From positions 1 through 7,881 of the forward strand of contig SDOA01000158.1 of the NCBI GenBank assembly GCA_004524595.1: a DNA stretch of 7,881 bases, read 5' to 3'. Below, piece after piece: positions 1 to 5,364 of this stretch (the stretch's first letter is position 1; the number at the start of each line of letters is the position of its first letter). This stretch comes from Candidatus Thorarchaeota archaeon. Lineage in GTDB: Archaea; Asgardarchaeota; Thorarchaeia; Thorarchaeales; Thorarchaeaceae. The notes under the pieces were generated by a model, which was not told the origin of the DNA, ran no database searches, and saw only the letters and a list, made by a program, of their open reading frames with translations. The position numbers and the translations under genes were made by a program.

Positions 1-243
1 ATACACACGTCCAGAAACAACTACTATCTTTGATGGATCGAATCTAGCAAGGAATTTGCCAGCCTGTCTGATACGTTCATCGGTCTTACGAACATCGAGA
101 ACATATAGACCAATAGGACGCTGCCTATACACAAAAGGCTCCATATCTTGGGTCTTAACTTGGGTTCCGATATGTGCTCCCGCAGCTAAATACTTGTCCA
201 TAGGTGTCAGGAGTTCTAGGTCTCCAACTTCAATCTCACTCAT
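1..243 (-). CDS. rps2: Small ribosomal subunit protein uS2, N-terminal 81 codons (partial)
   Basis: This is the start of the archaeal uS2 gene, cut by the left edge of the window. The protein binds the 30S subunit near the head-body junction. The 81 visible residues contain the archaeal/eukaryotic uS2 signature: [10 protein letters not shown], then a [14 protein letters not shown] block, then [17 protein letters not shown], then a segment ending IVVVSGRVY. The ATG at 241-243 has a strong GGAGGT Shine-Dalgarno 8 bases upstream. It begins one base after the rpoN stop (245-247), so it is the last visible gene of the rpoD operon and is probably translationally coupled to rpoN. In many archaea rpoK, sometimes with enolase, lies between rpoN and rps2; here nothing does. 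The rest of the gene is outside the window, so its integrity cannot be judged. Confidence 0.95.
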   Translation of the reverse strand, partial: MSEIEVGDLELLTPMDKYLAAGAHIGTQVKTQDMEPFVYRQRPIGLYVLDVRKTDERIRQAGKFLARFDPSKIVVVSGRVY

Positions 244-244
244 T

Positions 245-460
245 CTATTTTACCTCCGCGGGTGTGGTGGTGGAAAATGCCATGAAACTGTCAATTATGT
301 CTATGTGCGCAAGTAGCATTCTTCGACAGCAGTATCTCGTCAGTCCGAGATTATCTAGGACTAGAGCAGGATCTTCACCCTGTCGAACCTCACGTTTGAA
401 CTGCTCGTACTTGTCGGCTACTACCTTGCCACAAGTGAAACATCGTACTGGAATTATCAT
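245..460 (-). CDS. rpoN: DNA-directed RNA polymerase subunit N (Rpb10 homologue)
   Basis: A 71-residue zinc-binding subunit of archaeal RNA polymerase. With RpoD, RpoL and RpoP it forms the assembly platform equivalent to the bacterial alpha dimer. The protein begins [12 protein letters not shown] and shows the family's four zinc ligands as C7-x2-C10 plus the adjacent pair C44-C45 in a TRYCCRRM motif. An LGLTRYCC segment and a conserved AHIDIID region follow. Length matches the family (about 60-75). The frame is open further upstream to 547, but that part overlaps rps9. The ATG at 458-460 is the correct start because it gives the canonical MIIPVRC N-terminus and has an AGGTGAGG ribosome-binding site 8 bases before it. 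It starts 10 bases after the rps9 stop and ends one base before rps2. Confidence 0.97.
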   Translation of the reverse strand: MIIPVRCFTCGKVVADKYEQFKREVRQGEDPALVLDNLGLTRYCCRRMLLAHIDIIDSFMAFSTTTPAEVK

Positions 461-470
461 TTTCTTCGCC

Positions 471-869
471 TCACCTGTATGATTTCTGATATTTTGATCG
501 TGCCGATGGACCACCAAACTTCTTTGGTTCTGTACGTCGTGGGTCACCGACTAACATTGTTCTATCATGTTCAATCATCCTTGACCGAGCCTCAAAGTCT
601 TGGCTCATGCGAACGAGTCCAGTTGCTATAGCCATTCTTACAGCGTCAGCTTGACTCATAAAACCACCACCCTGTACTCGTACCTTGATGTCATATCGTT
701 TCCAATTGTCACCGAACAATATCAGAGGCTCCATGATTCGCATCCGAGCAAGTTCTGGTTGATGAACTTCCAGAGGCGTTCCATTGATTCTGATTCGACC
801 AGTACCATCTCTAACTGTTGCTTTAGCAAGACTTGTCTTTCTCTTACCAGTAGTCACTACAACTCTCAT
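471..869 (-). CDS. rps9: Small ribosomal subunit protein uS9
   Basis: A 132-residue uS9. Its basic C-terminal tail reaches the P-site tRNA in the 30S head. Visible family signatures are [20 protein letters not shown] near residues 7-26, [21 protein letters not shown] at about 66-86, and the C-terminal [12 protein letters not shown]...YQKSYR that is nearly invariant in archaea and eukaryotes. A TTG lies three codons upstream (876-878), but it falls inside the rpl13 coding end. The ATG at 867-869 is preferred: it sits 8 bases after GGAGGT and one base after the rpl13 stop, giving the expected short [11 protein letters not shown] start. The Shine-Dalgarno lies inside the last codons of rpl13, consistent with coupled translation. 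Nothing in the protein is truncated or unusual. Confidence 0.97.
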   Translation of the reverse strand: MRVVVTTGKRKTSLAKATVRDGTGRIRINGTPLEVHQPELARMRIMEPLILFGDNWKRYDIKVRVQGGGFMSQADAVRMAIATGLVRMSQDFEARSRMIEHDRTMLVGDPRRTEPKKFGGPSARSKYQKSYR

Positions 870-870
870 T

Positions 871-1323
871 TTATGCAACCTCCGGGTTTCTCCAACCTAG
901 CTCATAGCTCAATTCCTGTACTTTCATGTACTTCTGTCTCATGCTTTTATACCGTGATTCTTCAAGAACAATCTTTTCGGAATCAATATATTTCTCAGGA
1001 ACTCCAATGAACACTTGGATTCGTTTGTAAGCATCTTTCCCTCGTGGAGTGGGCCATGGAAGCATTCCACGAATCATTCTCCGAACAAGTTTATCGGGTC
1101 TACGATCATGAAATGGGCCTCTTCTTGGATTTGATGAGGTCCGAATATTCCGCGTTTCTTTGAATGCTGAAATTAGGTATCGAGGATCACCAGTAATGAT
1201 AGCCTTTTCTGCATTCACAATGACCACATTATCACCCAGCAATGCAGCCTTTGCTACCTTAGTACCGAGTCGGCCAACCACCATTTCCTCAGCATCATAC
1301 ACTTTGATATTGTCTGTACTCAT
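871..1323 (-). CDS. rpl13: Large ribosomal subunit protein uL13
   Basis: A 150-residue uL13, an early-assembling 50S protein. The archaeal/eukaryotic form is recognised by MVVGRLGTKVAKAALLGDNV (about residues 14-33), IVNAEKAIITGDP, RRGPFHDRRPDKLVRRMIRG at about 68-87, LPWPTPRGKDAYKRI and VFIGVPEK. The frame could begin at a GTG three codons earlier (1330-1332) that directly follows the eL18 stop. The ATG at 1321-1323 is preferred because AGGTGG lies just before it at a usable distance and MSTDNIKVYDAE gives a normal N-terminus. It lies between rpl18e (9 bases away) and rps9 (1 base away) in the rpoD operon, the order conserved in most archaea. Confidence 0.96.
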   Translation of the reverse strand: MSTDNIKVYDAEEMVVGRLGTKVAKAALLGDNVVIVNAEKAIITGDPRYLISAFKETRNIRTSSNPRRGPFHDRRPDKLVRRMIRGMLPWPTPRGKDAYKRIQVFIGVPEKYIDSEKIVLEESRYKSMRQKYMKVQELSYELGWRNPEVA

Positions 1324-1332
1324 TTGGACCAC

Positions 1333-1704
1333 CTACACAATAATCGTGATACCTCTCCCTTTTGGGACCTGTACAAGTAATTCATCTATTGAGATTAGTG
1401 AGCCACCAGCTCCAACTATTGCTGACCTTGCAGTTGAAGATGCATTAAGCGCGGCAACTGTCACTTTATGTGATATTTTTCCTGAGCCCAGAACTTTTCC
1501 TGGGACTACTACAATATCACCCGCATTTGTATGGCGTTCAATTTTTCCAATATTTACTGTGGGGCGTTGTCGAGTGGGACTAGCAATGAGCTCAGCTACT
1601 CTCCTCCATATACCCGCATTATGTTTAGTGGATGTCTTTCTGAGGGCGTTTATTAGCGCGCGCGTATTAGGATCCGATGGTCCGGATTTCACAGATTTTT
1701 CCAT
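1333..1704 (-). CDS. rpl18e: Large ribosomal subunit protein eL18 (L18e)
   Basis: A 123-residue eL18, a 50S protein present in archaea and eukaryotes and absent from bacteria. Visible family features are the N-terminal SGPSDPNTRALINALRKTS block, IWRRVAELIASPTRQRPTVN, the VNIGKIERH segment, GDIVVVPGKVLGSG at mid-protein, and the glycine-rich end with the PKGRG motif. Two ATGs compete. The upstream one (1717-1719) overlaps the rpoD TGA as ATGA and has no Shine-Dalgarno. The one at 1702-1704 is preceded by GAGGT with an 8-base spacing and gives the length expected for archaeal eL18, so I chose it. If the first is used, five residues (MRYER) are added. The gene follows rpoD by 11 bases. Confidence 0.94.
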   Translation of the reverse strand: MEKSVKSGPSDPNTRALINALRKTSTKHNAGIWRRVAELIASPTRQRPTVNIGKIERHTNAGDIVVVPGKVLGSGKISHKVTVAALNASSTARSAIVGAGGSLISIDELLVQVPKGRGITIIV

Positions 1705-1715
1705 GCGTTCATACC

Positions 1716-2516
1716 TCATAGTGAATTTGCATAATCTAAAGCTAACCGAATCCTCTCTTTCAAGATCTCAGCAGCTCGTTCAATAATTTCTTCAGGACTC
1801 AGTGCGCCTGTGGATTCTACTTTGAACAGAAAACTATCTTTCTTTGAATCGATTGTGATTGCTCCAGGTTCGCAGACTTCGACACATGCCTCGCAGAGAC
1901 TGCAATCCAAAGTATTCTGTGTTGCAATTGTGTCGCCCTCAACTAGTAGGATGTTCTTGGGGCAGACATTCACACAATCTCCACACTGATTACACTTCTC
2001 CTTGTTTATCTCGACAATAGGGACATACTTGTACGATACTGTCGATACCGGTTGGAACTTTGCATTTTCGACGCCTTTTCCAAGACGGGCATATGCTTCA
2101 ATGACCAGACTTTGATTTGGAGCAAGCTTTACTAAGGGAATCTCACCTAATGCGGGAACGACTTTTGGGTCTTGGGAAGATAGATCACGTGAGTAGACTA
2201 TTATCTCCTCTTCTCCAGCCTGCTTCTCTAGTGTGAGGGTACACTGACAAAGGCTGCATCCTTTCCCTTCACAATCACATTCTTCCGGAAGGTTATAGCT
2301 ATCCAAATCAGTTACAAGAGGGATGAGCCCCATCCTGTGAGCCAGTATCTCGTCGTACATGACACTGGTGTTTTCTAAGACCAGTACTTCGTCTATTGCC
2401 ATCGCCGGCAATCTAGTAAGCATGGTTCTCCTTAGCGCGTTTGCAAAGGCAACATCTAACCCTTCGGCTAAAAAGTGAATGATGTTATCTTGCTTGCGTA
2501 TAATTGTGATTTCCAT
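1716..2516 (-). CDS. rpoD: DNA-directed RNA polymerase subunit D with two [4Fe-4S] motifs (Rpb3 homologue)
   Basis: A 266-residue archaeal RpoD, the alpha/Rpb3-like subunit that pairs with RpoL to nucleate polymerase assembly. The N-terminal dimerisation domain shows VAFANALRRTML (about 22-33) and LAHRMGLIPL (about 58-67). A cysteine-rich loop at 80-92 (C80, C82, C87, C90, C92) matches the Rpb3 zinc site. A ferredoxin-like insert follows with two complete CxxCxxCxxxC motifs: C175, C178, C181, C185 and C205, C208, C211, C215. The C-terminal EEIIERAAEILKER helix completes the family fold. Some lineages keep one or no cluster, so two intact motifs suggest two [4Fe-4S] clusters; that is inference from cysteine spacing. 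The frame extends to a TTG at 2550-2552, but the ATG at 2514-2516 has GGTGAG upstream and gives the canonical start. It is first in the r-protein/polymerase operon. Confidence 0.96.
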   Translation of the reverse strand: MEITIIRKQDNIIHFLAEGLDVAFANALRRTMLTRLPAMAIDEVLVLENTSVMYDEILAHRMGLIPLVTDLDSYNLPEECDCEGKGCSLCQCTLTLEKQAGEEEIIVYSRDLSSQDPKVVPALGEIPLVKLAPNQSLVIEAYARLGKGVENAKFQPVSTVSYKYVPIVEINKEKCNQCGDCVNVCPKNILLVEGDTIATQNTLDCSLCEACVEVCEPGAITIDSKKDSFLFKVESTGALSPEEIIERAAEILKERIRLALDYANSL

Positions 2517-2692
2517 TGACTCACCTGACCGCGAAGGTTCATTTTGACCCAAAAGACATGTTCTTCCAGGATGGACTCGCCAAACAATCCTAAGACCAGT
2601 TGGCTCATTCGCCCATGCCTTGGGCTACTTGGCCTGCAGTCTCTCTACATAAAAGCGTTGTCCTACGACAGCAGTGAAATCAACACGATCAA
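2517..2692 (-). other. Spacer and probable rpoD operon leader, with a 23-codon ORF
   Basis: This 176-base stretch lies between the GTPase stop and the rpoD start. On the minus strand an ATG at 2694-2696 overlaps the GTPase TGA as ATGA and opens a 23-codon frame ending in TAG at 2625-2627. After that single stop the same frame stays open into rpoD. I recognise no protein family in it. A short hairpin (GCCC/GGGC around 2611-2625, 7-base loop) lies downstream of a possible TATA box. I find no tRNA and no rps11 remnant. It is most simply an untranslated leader with chance open frames; a tiny gene or regulatory leader cannot be excluded. Confidence 0.4.
2646..2656 (-). promoter_or_regulatory. Possible TATA box for the rpoD operon
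   Basis: On the minus strand the sequence reads CTTTTATGTAG, the only A/T-rich TATA-like element in the GTPase-rpoD spacer. Transcription would begin about 25 bases downstream, near 2622, leaving a leader of roughly 105 bases before rpoD. Read-through from the GTPase promoter is an equally possible way to transcribe the operon. The call rests on base composition and position alone. Confidence 0.3.
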
Positions 2693-3190
2693 TCATGCTG
2701 CTACTTGCATCATATCTCGAAGTCCATTGACAATAAGCTTGTACCCATTCAGACGTTCCTTGGGATCGATTGCTACCATTCCGAAGGTAGGAACACCTAA
2801 CAGATCTTGCACTGATGCAGGTTTCATGGATCCTGGAATGTCTTGTTTGTTAGCAATAGCAATGACTTTTGTACCAGCAAGCTGGTCTTTGTATTTTTCG
2901 AGAAGTTGACGAGTTTTCAGGACAGCTTTTGGATTGCTCTCAGTGACAATGACAACCATTGTACTACCTCTCATGAAATCAGGCCAGAGAAATTCAAAGT
3001 GAGCCTGTCCACCCATCTCGATTAGAGAGACCTTCGTACCAGCGTCTATCGTGATAGTACCACAGTTCATACCAGGTGTTGGCTGGTAATTGGTCTCTAG
3101 TTTCTGCACCTTATCAGTAAGGAGTTTAATCAGGGTTGACTTACCTGCATAACCAGACCCCATGAGAGCAACCTTTACGTAATCAGTCAT
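2693..3190 (-). CDS. Arf-like small GTPase with altered switch II motif
   Basis: A 165-residue single-domain GTPase of the Ras superfamily, closest by motif to the Arf/Sar group. The P-loop is G11-SGYAGKS18. Switch I contains PTPG with T38 where Arf proteins have PTIG. Switch II reads E58-MGGQ62 followed by FLW, parallel to Arf DVGGQ..LW, but with Glu replacing the usual Asp. The base-recognition motif is N114-KQD117, exactly as in Arf. A VAIDPKER segment at 139-146 occupies the G5 region. There is no Gly2, so no Arf-type N-myristoylation site, and no signal peptide or membrane segment. The ATG at 3188-3190 has GGAG 9 bases upstream; a TTG five codons earlier lacks support. Small GTPases of this type are abundant in Asgard archaea, rarer elsewhere. 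Its cellular role cannot be read from sequence. Its position next to rpoD makes co-transcription possible. Confidence 0.85.
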   Translation of the reverse strand: MTDYVKVALMGSGYAGKSTLIKLLTDKVQKLETNYQPTPGMNCGTITIDAGTKVSLIEMGGQAHFEFLWPDFMRGSTMVVIVTESNPKAVLKTRQLLEKYKDQLAGTKVIAIANKQDIPGSMKPASVQDLLGVPTFGMVAIDPKERLNGYKLIVNGLRDMMQVAA

Positions 3191-3230
3191 GAGAGATAAC
3201 TCCAAGTTTGAGATGTTTGTTCAATGTAAA

Positions 3231-3243
3231 GACTATAGTATTT
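3231..3243 (-). promoter_or_regulatory. Possible TATA box for the GTPase gene
   Basis: The minus strand reads AAATACTATAGTC about 40-53 bases before the GTPase ATG. A start site about 25 bases downstream would give a short leader of roughly 20 bases that still contains the GGAG ribosome-binding site. The element lies in the divergent region shared with egsA. It is a weak match to the archaeal TATA consensus. Confidence 0.35.
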
Positions 3244-3330
3244 CGTGGGTAACACTCACTTATTGAAGAGGTGCGACTTCAATCTCTACTTAAGCATGAT
3301 GTAATTGTGATGGAGTTGGCGCGATAGAAG

Positions 3331-3340
3331 GCCTTAACAA
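3331..3340 (+). promoter_or_regulatory. Possible TATA box for egsA, implying a leaderless transcript
   Basis: GCCTTAACAA lies with its A/T core centred about 24 bases before the egsA ATG, roughly where TBP binds relative to a start site. If it is the promoter, transcription begins at or next to the initiator codon. This fits the lack of any Shine-Dalgarno before egsA, in contrast to the other genes in the window. CTTAAG at 3289-3294 is an alternative that would give a leader of about 40 bases. Confidence 0.3.
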
Positions 3341-3358
3341 GAGATTAGATTTTGCAAG

Positions 3359-4369
3359 ATGGGAGCTGATGACTTGTCCTGTGATGGACCTTTATTGGTT
3401 TCGATTGGTGAAGGAGCCTTAGAGGAATTAAGGCACATCATAAAGGACTATACATGCCCACTCTGTGTGTCTGATGAGATAATTCATTCCGAATATTCTG
3501 GGCTTCTGGAACATGTAATTGGAAAACCATGCAAATGGATTATGGCCTCATCATATACAAAGAATGTATCCTTACCCTTTGAAGGATTTGATATTGTAAT
3601 AGGATTTGGAGGGGGAACAAGTCTTGATATTGCAAAACTCATTGCCCAGAGTACTGGATTGAATTGGATCTCTATTCCTACGGCAGCATCTCATGATGGT
3701 ATTGCAAGCGAGGTGGCATCAGTCAGTCAGGATGGATACAAGTATTCTGAGAGATGCAAAGGACCATTAGCGATCATTGCTGATACTTCAATAATCTCAA
3801 AGGCGCCACCAAGATTGAAACTTGCAGGTTTGGGAGACATCATCTGTAAGACAGCGAGTCTTGGTGAATGGAGGCTCGCTCATGATATCAAAAATGAGGC
3901 GTTCGATGAGAACGTATATTCAATTGTCGAGAAGGCACTTCTTTCAGTGTTGAAAGATGATAGACTTGAAACATTGATCAGAGCTGAGATTGATGCTGGG
4001 CGAGCAATGAGCATTTTTGGTAGTTCTCGACCATGTTCTGGAACGGAACATGCAATCTCACACGCGATGGATAGATATTGCCCTGAACTCCATGGTCTCC
4101 AAGTCGCTTTTGCCACACCACTCTGCCTTTATTATCTTGAGCAGGTTGGATATACGGATATTGGGCAACAACGAATCAGAGAGTTCATGAAAGAGCATGA
4201 GATGCCAACATCATTTGATGATATAGGAATCACTTTGTCGTCATTTCTAGATGATATTCATCACGCTCTGAAGATCATGAAGAGACGAGACCGATACTCA
4301 GTTATAGAACATCTCAAAGTTGATGAAGACGAACTCTCAAGCGCACTAAAAGACCTTGAATATTTTTGA
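3359..4369 (+). CDS. egsA: sn-glycerol-1-phosphate dehydrogenase (G1PDH)
   Basis: A 336-residue NAD(P)H-dependent dehydrogenase that reduces dihydroxyacetone phosphate to sn-glycerol-1-phosphate, the first committed step to the archaeal lipid backbone. It belongs to the iron/zinc-dependent glycerol dehydrogenase group. Visible motifs are the nucleotide-binding GFGGGTSLDIAK (82-93), SIPTAASHDGIASEVAS (105-121), GLGD (157-160), GSSRPCSGTEHAISH (221-235) and HGLQVA (245-250). D160, H231 and H245 fall at the positions of the family's metal ligands. The GSSRP..GTEH block separates G1PDH from glycerol dehydrogenases. Length is normal. The ATG at 3359 is the first in frame after an upstream TAA, and no Shine-Dalgarno precedes it. 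The gene stands alone between the GTPase (divergent) and the rpl7ae operon. The family call is firm; substrate preference is inferred. Confidence 0.94.
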   Translation: MGADDLSCDGPLLVSIGEGALEELRHIIKDYTCPLCVSDEIIHSEYSGLLEHVIGKPCKWIMASSYTKNVSLPFEGFDIVIGFGGGTSLDIAKLIAQSTGLNWISIPTAASHDGIASEVASVSQDGYKYSERCKGPLAIIADTSIISKAPPRLKLAGLGDIICKTASLGEWRLAHDIKNEAFDENVYSIVEKALLSVLKDDRLETLIRAEIDAGRAMSIFGSSRPCSGTEHAISHAMDRYCPELHGLQVAFATPLCLYYLEQVGYTDIGQQRIREFMKEHEMPTSFDDIGITLSSFLDDIHHALKIMKRRDRYSVIEHLKVDEDELSSALKDLEYF

Positions 4370-4392
4370 ACGTAAAATGAATCACGGAACAT

Positions 4393-4427
4393 GTCAGTTC
4401 GACAGTTTTAAAAGAACGTAAACTGAC
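4393..4427. promoter_or_regulatory. rpl7ae promoter: TATA box within a perfect 7-bp inverted repeat
   Basis: TTTTAAAA at 4406-4413 is the best TATA-like element in the window. It is flanked by GTCAGTT (4393-4399) and AACTGAC (4421-4427), a perfect 7-bp inverted repeat whose centre (4410) nearly coincides with the TATA centre. Transcription would begin near 4433-4438, giving a leader of about 60 bases. A factor binding both arms would cover the TBP site, so a repressor operator is possible. The arms could instead be chance, or a weak hairpin downstream of egsA. Confidence 0.5.
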
Positions 4428-4463
4428 GACGCAGAAGAGTCAACTCTCTATGGAGAAGACTGA

Positions 4464-4489
4464 TACCGATGAAGACCTTAACTGAGGTA
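4464..4489 (+). promoter_or_regulatory. Candidate hairpin sequestering the rpl7ae ribosome-binding site
   Basis: In the leader, UACC (4464-4467) can pair with GGUA (4486-4489), continuing inward through G·A, A·G and U·U oppositions to G4471-C4482. The paired strands carry GATGA (4468-4472) and CTGA (4482-4485), which resemble boxes C and D, the elements L7Ae recognises in kink-turns. The Shine-Dalgarno GAGGT (4484-4488) is inside the structure. A classical kink-turn needs a 3-base bulge, which is absent in this pairing, so L7Ae binding is speculative. Confidence 0.3.
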
Positions 4490-4496
4490 AATTATC

Positions 4497-4868
4497 ATGC
4501 CAAAACCAAGTTTTGTTGATTGGGAGCCCACTGAGGAACTGCAGAAGAAAGCCTTAGAGGCTCTGGAAATAGCCAAAGATACTGGCAGAATAAAGAAGGG
4601 AATCAATGAGGCAACAAAGAGCATTGAGCGAGGCGTAGCTCGTTTAGTTGTGATTGCTGCGGATGTTGAACCTCAAGAGATTATTATGTATCTTCCAGGT
4701 CTCTGTGATGACAAGAAGACACCTTACATCTTCATTGACAACAAGGGAGATCTTGGTAAAGCCGTTGGAATCGAGAGACCCACAGCTGCCGTTGCAATCA
4801 TTGTCGATGGTAAAGCAAAGGAACTAGTAGATGACCTCGTAGAGAAGATTAACGGGCTTCGAAAGTGA
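4497..4868 (+). CDS. rpl7ae: Large ribosomal subunit protein L7Ae/eL8
   Basis: A 123-residue L7Ae. In archaea it is both a 50S protein and the kink-turn binding core of box C/D and H/ACA guide RNPs and of RNase P. The RNA-binding loop reads G35-INEATK41, followed by SIERG, LVVIAADVEPQEI (50-62), HLP-like YLPGLCDDKKTPY (65-77) and LGKAVG (86-91). N37, E38 and K41 match the residues that contact the kink-turn. The residue before Asn, usually Ala or Thr, is Ile36 here. The ATG at 4497 has GAGGT 8 bases upstream. It heads a three-gene operon with rps28e and rpl24e, a conserved archaeal arrangement. It may regulate itself through its leader, as L7Ae has been reported to do in Sulfolobus. Confidence 0.96.
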   Translation: MPKPSFVDWEPTEELQKKALEALEIAKDTGRIKKGINEATKSIERGVARLVVIAADVEPQEIIMYLPGLCDDKKTPYIFIDNKGDLGKAVGIERPTAAVAIIVDGKAKELVDDLVEKINGLRK

Positions 4869-4888
4869 GTATTAGGTGATGACTTTCG

Positions 4889-5113
4889 ATGAGTAAAGAA
4901 GAAGAAGCAACTCCAGTAATTCCTGCAGAAGTAATCCAGCTCTTAGGACGGACTGGTGTTACCGGAGAGATTACACAGGTCCGTGTCAAGATACTCGACG
5001 GCAGGGATAAAGGTCGTGTGCTGACTCGAAATGTCAAAGGACCTGTAAGGGAAGGGGATATTCTCATTCTGAGGGAAACTGAGAGAGAAGCCAGAAAGAT
5101 GAGGAGGCGCTAG
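4889..5113 (+). CDS. rps28e: Small ribosomal subunit protein eS28
   Basis: A 74-residue eS28, a 30S protein of archaea and eukaryotes with an OB-like fold near the mRNA exit channel. Family features are the [19 protein letters not shown] block (residues 20-38), [18 protein letters not shown] (42-59) and the basic C-terminal [14 protein letters not shown], almost identical in all members. The ATG at 4889 follows AGGTGA at a 9-base spacing and lies 20 bases after the rpl7ae stop. An earlier ATG at 4879 is out of frame and ends at once. The short acidic N-terminus (SKEEEATPV) varies in the family. Second gene of the rpl7ae operon. Confidence 0.96.
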   Translation: MSKEEEATPVIPAEVIQLLGRTGVTGEITQVRVKILDGRDKGRVLTRNVKGPVREGDILILRETEREARKMRRR

Positions 5114-5120
5114 ATGACAG

Positions 5121-5321
5121 ATGGTAGGAGTGCAGCGTTGCTCATTCTGCGGTAAGGATATCGAACCAGGAACAGGTTCAGCCTATGTCCAGACAAAAGA
5201 TGGAGCTGTCTTTTGGTTCTGTTCTAACAAGTGTAAAGTCAACAGGGTGAAACGTGGCTTTAAACCTAGAGACACTAAATGGACAGACGGATACCAAAAA
5301 GGTGGAAAGGCGGCTCGCTAA
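5121..5321 (+). CDS. rpl24e: Large ribosomal subunit protein eL24 (L24e)
   Basis: A 66-residue zinc-finger protein of the 50S subunit. The ligands are C7-x2-C10 (CSFCGKDIEPGTG) and C34-x3-C38 (WFCSNKCKVN). KRGFKPRDTKWTDGYQKGGK then closes the archaeal-length protein; eukaryotic eL24 has a long C-terminal extension that is absent here. The start at 5121 lies 7 bases after the rps28e TAG. The purine-rich GAGGAGG (5101-5107) is about 13 bases upstream, longer than the spacing at other genes, so translation may depend on coupling to rps28e. The ATG at 5114 is out of frame. It is the last gene of the operon, followed by a hairpin. Confidence 0.96.
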   Translation: MVGVQRCSFCGKDIEPGTGSAYVQTKDGAVFWFCSNKCKVNRVKRGFKPRDTKWTDGYQKGGKAAR

Positions 5322-5331
5322 AGAAAATAAA

Positions 5332-5364
5332 GGAAACCATGTGGTGAATACCACCTTGGTTTCT
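5332..5364. terminator. Hairpin between convergent rpl24e and ndk, probable bidirectional terminator
   Basis: GAAACCA (5333-5339) pairs with TGGTTTC (5357-5363). After a T/T mismatch the stem continues G5341-C5355, then past a bulged C, TGGT (5342-5345) with ACCA (5350-5353), closing a 4-base loop GAAT. This makes 12 base pairs in all. On the plus strand CTCCTTTTTCT follows; on the minus strand CTTTATTTTC follows, so both sides have a U-rich tract. It overlaps the last bases of the ndk stop codon. Position between two convergent genes supports termination in both directions. Stem stability was judged by eye. Confidence 0.65.

Noticed and set aside
1160..1786. A 208-codon plus-strand frame across rpl13, rpl18e and rpoD
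   Set aside because: It crosses three conserved minus-strand genes and its translation resembles nothing; it is a shadow frame.
2468..2608. A 46-codon minus-strand frame overlapping the rpoD start
   Set aside because: It has no Shine-Dalgarno and runs into the rpoD coding region out of frame; probably chance.
2517..2692. Possible tRNA in the GTPase-rpoD spacer
   Set aside because: I found no T-arm consensus and no consistent cloverleaf on either strand.
2544..2909. A plus-strand frame across the rpoD-GTPase spacer and the GTPase
   Set aside because: Most of it is antisense to the GTPase; no start signal and no recognisable protein.
3281..3346. AATCTCT and AGAGATT arms in the GTPase-egsA intergenic region
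   Set aside because: The arms are 52 bases apart with no symmetric inner structure; a chance match is likely.
4460..4472. CTGA-TACC-GATGA as a k-loop or a D'/C' pair of a box C/D guide RNA
   Set aside because: The flanking bases do not form the required closing stem, and the region lies in an mRNA leader.
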